This document shows positions 18,579 to 27,050 of a DNA stretch of 42,121 nucleotides, piece after piece; position 1 is the first letter of the stretch, and each line of letters begins with the position of its first letter. The position numbers and the translations under genes are program-made. Source of the DNA: an uncultured Bacilli bacterium (lineage in GTDB: Bacteria; Bacillota_I; Bacilli_A; RF39; UBA660). The notes below the pieces were generated by a model, which was not told the DNA's origin, did no database searches, and worked only from the letters and a program-made list of their open reading frames with translations. The stretch lies in contig CAKOPW010000011.1 in the NCBI GenBank assembly GCA_934101115.1, positions 1 through 42,121 of the forward strand. The letters are read 5' to 3'.

Positions 18579-19058
18579 ATGAAAATAGAAAAAGCGAAAA
18601 TAGAAAGCCTAGATGAAATAATAAAACTATATGCAGATAGATCAGCATGGTTTAAATCAAATAATATTAAACAATGGAGTAAATATTTAATTAATCATCC
18701 TAAAGAAGAATTTATAAAAACTATAGAAAATGGTAATTATTATATTTTAATAGAAAATGATAAAATTATTGCCGGTATTGAAATATCAGAGGATAGTCGT
18801 ATTTGGAATGATGAAACAACAAATGCCTATTACTTATATAAAGTTGTAACCAAAGTTGGACATAAAAATATTGGAAAGTATTTATTTAAATACGCTAAGG
18901 AAATAACTCTTAAAGATGGCAAAGAATATTTAAGACTTGATTGCTTGGCAACAAATAAAAAATTGAATGAAATAAATGAAAATAATGGATTTAAGTTTGT
19001 AAAAGAAGGATATGACTATTATCACTATATCCTAAGAGAATGGAAAGTTGAAAAATAG
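18579..19058 (+). CDS. GNAT-family N-acetyltransferase
   Basis: This protein of about 159 residues begins MKIEKAKIESLDEIIKLY. Three in-frame ATGs (18561, 18570, 18579) exist; 18579 is favoured because GGA and GAGA lie ahead of it and the GNAT fold begins at once, but the call is not firm. The acetyl-CoA loop is seen as VGHKNIGKYLFKYAKE, matching the (Q/R)xxGxG/A pattern. Strands then follow with LRLDCLATNKKLNEINENNG, the usual C-terminal GNAT region. GNAT enzymes acetylate amines of small molecules or proteins; the substrate is unknown. Confidence 0.8.
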   Translation: MKIEKAKIESLDEIIKLYADRSAWFKSNNIKQWSKYLINHPKEEFIKTIENGNYYILIENDKIIAGIEISEDSRIWNDETTNAYYLYKVVTKVGHKNIGKYLFKYAKEITLKDGKEYLRLDCLATNKKLNEINENNGFKFVKEGYDYYHYILREWKVEK

Positions 19059-19076
19059 ATTGAAATAAGTTATAAT
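19048..19076 (+). promoter_or_regulatory. Promoter of the 19106-20277 pair
   Basis: TTGAAA (19048-19053), a 17-base spacer and TATAAT (19071-19076). It overlaps the last codons of the GNAT gene. Confidence 0.7.
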
Positions 19077-19105
19077 AACACTTGTTTTTTTTAGGGGATG
19101 GTTTT

Positions 19106-19798
19106 GTGGTAAAAAATGATAATAGTTTATACACTAAAGGAATAAATAAGAAAACTTTTGATTTACTGTTTGATGACCTTAACAATAAAGTGTTTGATAA
19201 AGCAGGAAGTTGTGAAAGTTTAGAAGCTTTATGCATTATAAGTGAATTTTCTAAATTAGAAGATCAAAAAAGATGGTTTATAGTTTCTGGAATATATGAT
19301 GCGGCTGTTGATGATAAATTTAAAACTATTTCATGGGATGGTCGACTTAATTCTTATATTTATCAAAACGGTGAGTTTAAAATTGCTTTCAATTTACTAT
19401 CAGATTTTATGTTAAATGAAAAAGCTAAAAGTGAATTACTATCAAATGAAAGAATTTTCAAATGTCAAGAGGAATCGCTTGCTTTAGCTAGGTCTGTGCC
19501 AAATTCCAGAGTGGTTACTGGTTATGTATATTTAGAAAGTCAAAGAATGTTACATTCAGTTGTTGAATATGATAATAATGGAGAAACTATTATTCTTGAT
19601 TGGACTAAAAATCTCTTTATTTCAAAGGAAAACTATTTAAAATTAACTAATTTTAGAGTTATAGAAACTATTGAATTATGTGATCTTGCAGGTGACATAT
19701 ATAATCCTATTTCAAAAATTGATATGGATTTAAAAGTTTACTGTGCATTTAGACCAGAAATTGTTAAGGAGTTAAAAAAGAATAATAGCATTTTCTAA
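19106..19798 (+). CDS. Hypothetical protein with a possible Cys-His-Asp (transglutaminase/peptidase-like) core
   Basis: This 230-residue protein uses GTG 19106, set by AGGGGATG eight bases upstream. There is no signal peptide or membrane segment. The C-terminal half has the order Cys-His-Asp with suitable contexts: C120 in IFKCQEESLALA, H150 in RMLHSVVEY and D165 in IILDWTKN. This order and the strand-HxVVEY-strand-D pattern recall the papain/transglutaminase-like fold. It is not an identified family member and activity is unproven. It is followed 17 bases later by another small gene in the same unit. Confidence 0.6.
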   Translation: MVKNDNSLYTKGINKKTFDLLFDDLNNKVFDKAGSCESLEALCIISEFSKLEDQKRWFIVSGIYDAAVDDKFKTISWDGRLNSYIYQNGEFKIAFNLLSDFMLNEKAKSELLSNERIFKCQEESLALARSVPNSRVVTGYVYLESQRMLHSVVEYDNNGETIILDWTKNLFISKENYLKLTNFRVIETIELCDLAGDIYNPISKIDMDLKVYCAFRPEIVKELKKNNSIF

Positions 19799-19815
19799 TT
19801 AATAAAGGAGAATAT

Positions 19816-20277
19816 ATGGAAAAATTATATGGATTAGAGAGTAATGACATTATTTTACCAAATTTGGTAATTCCAAGTATAACTGATGAAGAATTAGAAA
19901 AAATTTATAGACAATTAAAGCCTATAGCAACCATTGATGAAATAAAATATTATTTAAAGGAGTACTCCTTACAACAACTACGTTATTATTTCTTTATGCA
20001 AGATTCTGTTTCTTCAATAACTGAAAAAATAGATTCATCTTTAATTGATCCTGTCGCCGAATTTATTTGTCTTCATAAATTCCACTATTACGGATCATTT
20101 ACTCCAACAATAGCTGAAGTGTTATCTCAAATACCTGAGAATTTAGTTGATGACTCAAATGCATTTGAAATTGTTGAATATCCAACTAAAATGGCTGATG
20201 TAGCTAAATATTTTGAAGCATTTGAAAAAGGATATCATCTTTCCAAAGTTAGAACATATAAAATTAAAACTTCATAA
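19816..20277 (+). CDS. Small hypothetical cytoplasmic protein
   Basis: This 153-residue protein has AAAGGAG ahead of ATG 19816. It is mostly helical by composition (EELEKIYRQLKP, IDEIKYYLKEYS, MADVAKYFEAFEKGY), with no membrane segment and no recognised motif. It is the second gene of the unit starting at 19106, so a shared task is likely but unknown. Confidence 0.6.
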   Translation: MEKLYGLESNDIILPNLVIPSITDEELEKIYRQLKPIATIDEIKYYLKEYSLQQLRYYFFMQDSVSSITEKIDSSLIDPVAEFICLHKFHYYGSFTPTIAEVLSQIPENLVDDSNAFEIVEYPTKMADVAKYFEAFEKGYHLSKVRTYKIKTS

Positions 20278-20298
20278 GACACAGATGTGTCTTTTTTT
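20277..20298 (+). terminator. Intrinsic terminator just upstream of G8 copy 2
   Basis: AGACAC (20277-20282) pairs with GTGTCT (20287-20292) around AGAT, followed by T. It insulates the G8 element at 20332 from upstream transcription. Confidence 0.85.
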
Positions 20299-20331
20299 GT
20301 TGACAAAAAAATGTAAACAGTGAAGTTGTTC

Positions 20332-20359
20332 TTGAAAATCGGGGGGGGTATTATAAAAT
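20332..20359 (+). promoter_or_regulatory. G8 promoter element, copy 2
   Basis: TTGAAA (20332-20337), ATC, eight G (20341-20348), then TATTATAAAAT. With TAAAAT (20354-20359) as -10 the spacer is 16. It lies 34 bases after the terminator at 20298 and 34 bases before the ATG at 20383 (counted from the G-run). A TTGACA at 20300 has no matching -10, so this element is the only credible promoter for 20383-24793. Confidence 0.7.
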
Positions 20360-20382
20360 AAAATAGAAAGATGGAAAGATAA

Positions 20383-20985
20383 ATGAAGAAAGTTATGAAC
20401 ATAAAAAATATTACGATTTTTGGTGTAATTTTACTTGCACTCATTTTATGTGCAATTTTTTTAGGAAAAGAAAAATATGCATACCCAACAATCTTAGAAA
20501 AACTGACTTTTGAAAAAAGTAAATGTGGAACATTTGCTCAAATAAAAGCAAAAAATGGAGCTAAAAAAATAAAGATAACGTATGAAAAGTTAGATAAGAT
20601 AGTTGGTTATGATGAGACAACTGGAAAAGATATAGTAGATAAAATATTTAAAATAAATATAACCAATATAAATGATGACTATCGAGTAGAAATATATAAT
20701 GACTATACAAAAGAAACAAAGCTATTAGATGTAGAAGATAAAAAAGCAAGCTTTGAAACAATATATAGTAAAGATATAATCAAATATACAATAAATATAA
20801 TAAGCAAAAATGGAAAATGTAAGAATGATGCAGCCAGAAGTTTAACGGTGACATTTCCAGTAATAAATAACTATTCAAAATATAAGGAATGTTTAGATAA
20901 AAAGAATAAGAATTATAAATATTGTAAAGAAGAAATATATGAATCTTTACCAAGTATAGAAGAGTTTTATAAAGGAGTGAAGTAA
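20383..20985 (+). CDS. Small membrane-anchored protein preceding the mosaic adhesin
   Basis: This 200-residue protein has GATGGAAAG ahead of ATG 20383. A hydrophobic segment at about residues 9-27 is followed by an extracellular domain rich in Lys, Asn and Ile with four cysteines: one in SKCGTF, one in NGKCKND and two near the end (KECLD, YKYCKEE). The last part is strongly basic. No family is recognised. It ends one base before the start of the adhesin and shares its G8 promoter, so it may be a partner or chaperone for it. Confidence 0.65.
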   Translation: MKKVMNIKNITIFGVILLALILCAIFLGKEKYAYPTILEKLTFEKSKCGTFAQIKAKNGAKKIKITYEKLDKIVGYDETTGKDIVDKIFKINITNINDDYRVEIYNDYTKETKLLDVEDKKASFETIYSKDIIKYTINIISKNGKCKNDAARSLTVTFPVINNYSKYKECLDKKNKNYKYCKEEIYESLPSIEEFYKGVK

Positions 20986-20986
20986 A

Positions 20987-23900
20987 ATGAAAAAAAGAAA
21001 TATAATACTAATGTTAATATTATTCATGAGCGTAGGATTTGCAGCTGTCACGACAACTTTAATAATAAATGGTTCTACTAAAGTAGCAGAGAATGAAGAT
21101 GATTATCAAGTATATTTTTCAGGAGCCATAGTCGATAAAGAAGATTATACAAATGAGATAATAAGCAAAGATAAAAAAACAATAACATTTGAAACAAAAG
21201 AACTAAAAAGTAAGGACGATATATCAGAATTAAAGTATGATGTGACAAATGGAAGTACTCAATATGATGCAAGCGTAACTATCAATGTAAGTGTAGATGA
21301 AAATGATTTAATAGAAGTAACAAATACTTATGATGATAGTAAAAATTTAAGTGCAAGAGAAACAAGAACCGGAGTACTAACAATAAAACTAAAAAGAGGA
21401 ATAACAGAAGCAAAAGATATAAAAATAAAAGTAGAATTAATCTTTAATGCAGAAGAAAGAGAAGAAATAGATACGACTCCGATAGAGACAAAATTATACA
21501 GCATAGGTGGATATTTTGTGGATAAAGAAGGAAATGCTGTACCAAACGCTAATATAGCAGTATTTTCAGAAAATCCACAATTTGTAACAACAGATGATTA
21601 TGGATACTTTTATGTAGGAAACCTAGAAAGAGGAAAACACGAATTATACTACATAGAAAAATCCGATGTAAATAAGACAAAAGAAGAAATAAAGAAAAAT
21701 GCTATAGATTCAGCAAGCGTAACAACATCAAGCGAAAATGAAATTGTTTTTGAAGGTGGTTTTGAAATAACTAGTCAACAAGTAGGAGAAGAAACAAAAA
21801 AGACAATAAAAATAACCTTAGTAAAAAACAATGGTGAAAAAGATGAAGAAATAGAGAAAGAAATTAACACAAGATACGAAACTTTACCAACTTTAAATAA
21901 GCTTGGATATAAATTTCTTTATTGGAAAGATGAAAATGGAAAAATAATAACAGCAAATACTATGGTAAGTGAAACTTCGACTAATAAACTATATGCAACA
22001 TATGAAGCTAATCCATATAAAATAGCATATAACTTAAATGGAGGAGTATCAGCAAATACTCCAACAGGAGCTACATATGATAAAGATATAGAAATAGAAG
22101 CTCCAACAAAAGAAGTAATAGTAGCAATAGATGAAAATAATCAAGGAGCAACTTTAGTAAAATCAAACTATACAGGTAACTTAGAATTTACAGGATGGAC
22201 AGGAAGTAATTTATCAGATACAGCACTTGTAAATAATGTTTTTTGGAATGGAACATTAATAAAAGGAACAACATTTAAGAATTTAACAAGTGAACTTAAT
22301 GAAACTGTAACTTTAACAGCTAATTATGATAAAACAAATGTAACTTTAGATATACCAACAAAAGAAGGATATACATGTGGATATACAGATGAAACAAATG
22401 GAAGTATCAAATATACAACAAATGTAACAATAAGTGATGATTTAACACTTTATGTAAAATGTAATCCAAATACATATATGATTAACTTTGATTCAGATGG
22501 TGGAACAGCAATAGATAGTAAAACCATAACATATGATAGTAAAATAGGAACATTAACAAATCCAACAAAAACTGGATATAACTTTGCAGGATGGTATTTA
22601 GATACAAAAAGTATAACAAGTGAAAGTATATACAAATATGCAAAAGACATAACATTAAAAGCTAAATGGACAGAAGCAACAAATACTAAATATACAGTAA
22701 ATTATTATTTACAAACACTAGATAAAAAATATGAAACAGCAACGGAAAGCATCGTATATACTGGAACAACAAATAAAACAGTAGATGCAGAATTAAAAAC
22801 GTATGAAGGATTTGTAACTCCAAGTAAACAAACAGTAAAAATTCTAGCAGATGGAAGTGCCAAAGTAGATTATTATTATGTAAGAAAAGAATTAAAAGTA
22901 ACATTTATTTCAGGAGATACAAAGAAAGAAGTAACGTACCTTTATGGAAAAGAAAATCAAGCATTTACAAATAATGGATTTAGTAAAACTGGATATACAT
23001 TAACAGGATATTCAGATAAAGAAAATGGAAGTAAAAACTATGAAGTAACAAATACAGTAACAGGAGAATTCATAGATACAAATTATCCAAGTAAAACAAT
23101 ATATGCCGTATTTACAGCCAATACATACAAAGTAATATATAACAACAATGGTGGATCAGGTACAATGGATACAATAACATGTACATATGATAAAGATTGT
23201 ACACTAAGTAAGAATACATTTACTAAAACGGGATATACTTTTGCTGGTTGGAGTAAAACAAGTGATGGAGAAATTGAGTATACAAATAATGAAACAACAA
23301 AAAACTTAGCAACTTCAGGAAATATAACTCTATATGCTAAGTGGACAGCAAATACATATACAATTACATATAATGCAAATGGTGGAAGTGGAAGTATGAA
23401 CAAAACAACATGTACATATGATACAGAATGTACAATAGCTGGAAATAGTTTCACAAGAACCGGATATACATTTGCAAACTGGACAAAAGATTCAACAACT
23501 GGAACTGATTATGCGGTAGGATCAACAGTAAAGAATTTAGTAACCAGTGGAAATATTGATATGTATGCAAAATGGAATATAAATTCCTATAAAGTTACTA
23601 TTAGTACAACAAAAATGAGTTCTAGCAGTTCATCATTTAATTTAGATTATAACGCATCAAATAGTATAACTATAACACCTAACAGTGAATATTATATTTC
23701 AAGTGGAAGTTGTACAAATGGATATACAATAAGCGGTTTAACAACAGGAACAAGTGCAACAAGTGCTCAAACAATAACGATTAATAATAATGGAAAAACA
23801 ACTGGTTCTACTTGTACATTTATAGCATCTTCCAGTTGCCCTTATACTGCCGGAACAGCTTTAGGTTCATATGATTATAGTGGATCAAGTAAGAGCTTAA

Positions 23901-24793
23901 CAATTCCTTGCAGCGGAACATATACTATGGAAGTATACGGAGCACAAGGTGGAAATTATGGAAGCAATGCCGGAGGACTTGGAGGATCAGTAGTTGCAAC
24001 ATTCTCACTAGCTAAAGGTGAAGTGATGACAATAAACACTGGTGGCCAAAACGGCTACAACGGTGGAGGAACTGCCAGTGCTTATGGTGTTGGTGGAGGA
24101 ATGACTTATATCAATTCTAATACCAAAGGTACTTTATTAATTGCTGGCGGCGGAGGCGGAGCAACCATTAAAGCTGCTGGTGGAGCCGGAGGAACTGGTG
24201 GTGGAGTTAGTGGTAACGCCGGAGCTTCAGGTCAAGCAGGTGGAGGAGCTGGTGGATCTGGTGGTACTGCTGGTTCATATTCTCCTGCAACATATGGAAC
24301 TCAAAGAGTATATGTTTTATCAGCTCATTCAGATTGGACGAACGCAACATATAAGGTAAATTTAGTAAGTGGAACAGCTGGTGGATACAACGCCTCTAAT
24401 GCTGCATATCCGGTTTCTGCTCCAAAAGGATCATATTTAACTGTAAATGGTGAAAACTGGTACCTTGAAGGTGACTTAAACTGCTGGGCAAGTGACAATA
24501 ATCCTGCAAGTTATCCATTGAAATTTTACAAAAATGGAAATGCTTCTGGTGTTGGTGTAAGATTCCATGGAAGTGCTTTTAACAGTGATCCTGATTATGA
24601 CTATGGATGGAGAACAAATGGTATTGTAAATCTATATCAAGACCGAACAATACTAACTGCAGCTGAATCTTCTATTGCCTCAAAAGGTGGAACAAATTAT
24701 GTTAATACAACCTATGCAACAAGTAATACACCAGCAAGTGGAGTTCGCTCAGGAAATGGATACGCTAAAATAACATTAACTTCAATAAATTAA
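20987..24793 (+). CDS. Mosaic surface adhesin: constant N-domain, Gly/Ala carrier domain, InlB-type repeats, Gly-rich module
   Basis: This 1268-residue protein has AAAGGAG ahead of ATG 20987. Residues 5-26 are hydrophobic, followed by INGSTKVAENED and an N-terminal beta domain like that of the genes at 144-3046, but without its cysteine pair. Residues about 165-240 resemble a carboxypeptidase-regulatory-like fold (VDKEGNAVPNANIAV, TTDDYGYFYVGNL). Then come several Listeria-Bacteroides (InlB B-type) repeats with motifs such as YTITYNANGGSGSMN and FAGWSKTSDGEI, about residues 330-870. The C-terminal part (about 950-1130) is a Gly-rich module (GGGGGATIKAAGGAGG) that continues into a Tyr/Asn-rich end. 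Such repeats are typical of cell-surface adhesins. It shares the N-terminal display segment with the other G8-driven genes. Confidence 0.82.
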   Translation: MKKRNIILMLILFMSVGFAAVTTTLIINGSTKVAENEDDYQVYFSGAIVDKEDYTNEIISKDKKTITFETKELKSKDDISELKYDVTNGSTQYDASVTINVSVDENDLIEVTNTYDDSKNLSARETRTGVLTIKLKRGITEAKDIKIKVELIFNAEEREEIDTTPIETKLYSIGGYFVDKEGNAVPNANIAVFSENPQFVTTDDYGYFYVGNLERGKHELYYIEKSDVNKTKEEIKKNAIDSASVTTSSENEIVFEGGFEITSQQVGEETKKTIKITLVKNNGEKDEEIEKEINTRYETLPTLNKLGYKFLYWKDENGKIITANTMVSETSTNKLYATYEANPYKIAYNLNGGVSANTPTGATYDKDIEIEAPTKEVIVAIDENNQGATLVKSNYTGNLEFTGWTGSNLSDTALVNNVFWNGTLIKGTTFKNLTSELNETVTLTANYDKTNVTLDIPTKEGYTCGYTDETNGSIKYTTNVTISDDLTLYVKCNPNTYMINFDSDGGTAIDSKTITYDSKIGTLTNPTKTGYNFAGWYLDTKSITSESIYKYAKDITLKAKWTEATNTKYTVNYYLQTLDKKYETATESIVYTGTTNKTVDAELKTYEGFVTPSKQTVKILADGSAKVDYYYVRKELKVTFISGDTKKEVTYLYGKENQAFTNNGFSKTGYTLTGYSDKENGSKNYEVTNTVTGEFIDTNYPSKTIYAVFTANTYKVIYNNNGGSGTMDTITCTYDKDCTLSKNTFTKTGYTFAGWSKTSDGEIEYTNNETTKNLATSGNITLYAKWTANTYTITYNANGGSGSMNKTTCTYDTECTIAGNSFTRTGYTFANWTKDSTTGTDYAVGSTVKNLVTSGNIDMYAKWNINSYKVTISTTKMSSSSSSFNLDYNASNSITITPNSEYYISSGSCTNGYTISGLTTGTSATSAQTITINNNGKTTGSTCTFIASSSCPYTAGTALGSYDYSGSSKSLTIPCSGTYTMEVYGAQGGNYGSNAGGLGGSVVATFSLAKGEVMTINTGGQNGYNGGGTASAYGVGGGMTYINSNTKGTLLIAGGGGGATIKAAGGAGGTGGGVSGNAGASGQAGGGAGGSGGTAGSYSPATYGTQRVYVLSAHSDWTNATYKVNLVSGTAGGYNASNAAYPVSAPKGSYLTVNGENWYLEGDLNCWASDNNPASYPLKFYKNGNASGVGVRFHGSAFNSDPDYDYGWRTNGIVNLYQDRTILTAAESSIASKGGTNYVNTTYATSNTPASGVRSGNGYAKITLTSIN

Positions 24794-24795
24794 TC

Positions 24796-24822
24796 AAAGG
24801 GAGAAATATTTCTTCCTTTTTT
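24796..24822 (+). terminator. Intrinsic terminator
   Basis: AAAGG, then GAGAAAT, pairs with ATTTCTTCCTTT, followed by a T-run. Confidence 0.8.
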
Positions 24823-24844
24823 CGACTTTATTTTCATAAATCAA

Positions 24845-24873
24845 TTGTAAATTAATATTATATATGGTATAGT
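24845..24873 (+). promoter_or_regulatory. Promoter of the 24897 gene
   Basis: TTGTAA (24845-24850), a 17-base spacer and TATAGT (24868-24873), followed by GAGGAGAG as ribosome site. Confidence 0.7.
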
Positions 24874-24896
24874 CGAAATGTAGAGGAGAGTTTGAT

Positions 24897-26951
24897 ATGA
24901 ACAAAGAAAATAATGTTAATTCTAGTGAAGAAAATAACTCATTAGAAACAAACAATACTGAATCGACTGAAACAGTTAATGTAGAAACAGAAACTGTTAC
25001 CCCAGCTGAAGAAGTAAAAACAGAAGCAACAGAGAGTAATCAAGAAGATAAAAAAGATTTATTTTTAGGGCTTATTGATAAGACTAAACTAATCAAAATT
25101 TTATGCGCAATTGTAGTTGTTTTATTAATTGCACTTGTAATTAAAATTTTTATATTTAAACCTGGAGCAAGTAAAAATGGTGTAAGCAAACTATTGGATA
25201 CAAAGTATGATTCAATATCATGTATAGACTATGACTGTAATGGATTTATGGCAATTGAAGGAGACAAATTAACAAAATACAAAGTTATTTTATTCAATGT
25301 AGATGGAGAAAAAGTAGCTGATTATAAAGAAGTTTATAATGCCAGTTTAAAAGAAACAGAAGTACCTTATGCAGTTGGAAAAGATTTCTATTTAACATCA
25401 GTTACTAACTTAAGCAAATTAAGTGCTGAGGGATATAACATGAAGAATAAAAAAGGAAAAGTAATTTATTCTTCAGAAAAATCAATTGAACTATTAAATA
25501 ATTATTTAGTAACAACAACTGATAAAGAAACAAATAGAAAATTAATTATTGATAAAAAAGGAAACGTTTTATATAGCAATATAAGTGATTATGATTCATA
25601 TTTCAACGGAAAAATCATTGAAATTGAAATTGATAACACATATGCATTATTAAATGAAAAAGGAGAAAAATTCCTAAGTGATTATTCCATTTCTAAAATT
25701 GTAAAAGATGAAGATGATAAATATCTATATGCTGTAGTAAGAAATGAAAAAGACAAAGTTTATAACTATTTTGATTTATTAAAAGCAACAATAGTAGGCG
25801 ATAGTTTTAGTAGTTATTCTACTGGAGATGAAGTTGGAACACTTATTATAACTAAAAAAGAAAATGAAAAAAGTGTTAAATATACATTAACTAAAGATGG
25901 AAAACAAACTAAACTTGAAACTGAAGAAACAACAACTTCAAGTGATAGTTTTTATAAAGACTTTAAAGACAAAGTAGATACAGACACTTATAGTATTTTT
26001 AATAGCAGTCTTTATTCAAAAGACCAAGAGAATATTATCGTTAACAACAAAACAGAAAAATCAATGGGTGTATACAATGTAAGCACTAAAGAATATAAAG
26101 AATTATATAAATATGATCAAGATAAATCATATGTTTATTCAAGTATTTACAATGTTAAAAATGCTGATGAAAATGGTTTAGTTTTAAGATTTATTTGTAC
26201 AACATCATGTGTACAAAATGAGTCATTAGTTTATGATATAAAAAACAATAAAGAACTATATCGTTATGAAGGAGATAACTACGTAACAAGTTATGCAGAA
26301 TACGAAAATGGTTACAAAGTTGTTGGTTTATCTAATTCAACTGACAAATATACAGTATTAGATAAAGATAATAAAAATTTATATTCTTCAAAAAATGTAG
26401 TATTAATTCTTGATTCTGAATTAGTATTAGGAGATAAACCTACATATTCAGCAATACTTTATTCTTCAAAAGATAATAAAGTTATAAATGAAAATACTGT
26501 ATTTATAATTGATGATTATAAAAATATGCTTTATAAATATAGTGATGATACAAATACATATATTCTAGATAAAGATGGAAAAGAAATTATTAAAGTAAAT
26601 AAAAACGATTATTTAAAAAATGTTGATAATTATTATATCTATATAGCAAATAGTAAATTAAATATCTATGATATAGACAAAAATAAAACTAATTCTTATA
26701 CAATGAAAGATTCTGAAAAGATGAATGATGCTAGTGGATCAATGATTTCACCATATAAGAAAACTTTAGTTATAAATAATAGCACAGACAAATATGTTAA
26801 AGTAATTAACTTTAATGGAAAAGTAATCAAAAAGATAGATAATGTTGAATTATCAAAATTTAAAACAAATGATGAAGCTGAAAAAGCATTCTTAATTGTT
26901 AAAAAATCTAAAAACAATAAAGATCTATACGGATTATATGTATATCAATAA
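24897..26951 (+). CDS. Large single-pass membrane protein with a beta-rich outer domain
   Basis: This 684-residue protein starts at ATG 24897. Residues 1-60 are an acidic Glu/Thr/Asn-rich cytoplasmic tail, 66-88 a membrane helix, and the remaining 590 residues are outside the cell. The outer part repeats short blocks such as LIIDKKGNVLYSNISDYDSY, YALLNEKGEKFLSDYSISKI, YTVLDKDNKNLYSSKNVVLI and YILDKDGKEIIKVNKNDYLK. They resemble WG-type or beta-propeller repeats, which suggests a propeller. One Cys pair lies early (SCIDYDCNG) and another midway (CTTSC). No enzyme motif is seen. It is a single-gene unit with its own terminator. Confidence 0.68.
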   Translation: MNKENNVNSSEENNSLETNNTESTETVNVETETVTPAEEVKTEATESNQEDKKDLFLGLIDKTKLIKILCAIVVVLLIALVIKIFIFKPGASKNGVSKLLDTKYDSISCIDYDCNGFMAIEGDKLTKYKVILFNVDGEKVADYKEVYNASLKETEVPYAVGKDFYLTSVTNLSKLSAEGYNMKNKKGKVIYSSEKSIELLNNYLVTTTDKETNRKLIIDKKGNVLYSNISDYDSYFNGKIIEIEIDNTYALLNEKGEKFLSDYSISKIVKDEDDKYLYAVVRNEKDKVYNYFDLLKATIVGDSFSSYSTGDEVGTLIITKKENEKSVKYTLTKDGKQTKLETEETTTSSDSFYKDFKDKVDTDTYSIFNSSLYSKDQENIIVNNKTEKSMGVYNVSTKEYKELYKYDQDKSYVYSSIYNVKNADENGLVLRFICTTSCVQNESLVYDIKNNKELYRYEGDNYVTSYAEYENGYKVVGLSNSTDKYTVLDKDNKNLYSSKNVVLILDSELVLGDKPTYSAILYSSKDNKVINENTVFIIDDYKNMLYKYSDDTNTYILDKDGKEIIKVNKNDYLKNVDNYYIYIANSKLNIYDIDKNKTNSYTMKDSEKMNDASGSMISPYKKTLVINNSTDKYVKVINFNGKVIKKIDNVELSKFKTNDEAEKAFLIVKKSKNNKDLYGLYVYQ

Positions 26952-26979
26952 AATATCAAAAGAAATTTTGATATTTTTT
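26951..26979 (+). terminator. Intrinsic terminator
   Basis: AATATCAAAA pairs with TTTTGATATT around GAAA, followed by T. Confidence 0.85.
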
Positions 26980-26994
26980 CTTTATAAGGAATAA

Positions 26995-27023
26995 TTTACA
27001 TCTTAAAATATACATGTTATAAT
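26995..27023 (+). promoter_or_regulatory. Promoter of the REC/HD-GYP-like gene
   Basis: TTTACA (26995-27000), a 17-base spacer and TATAAT (27018-27023), then AGGATAGGGG before ATG 27051. Confidence 0.8.
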
Positions 27024-27050
27024 TAAATATAGTAAGGATAGGGGATAAAA

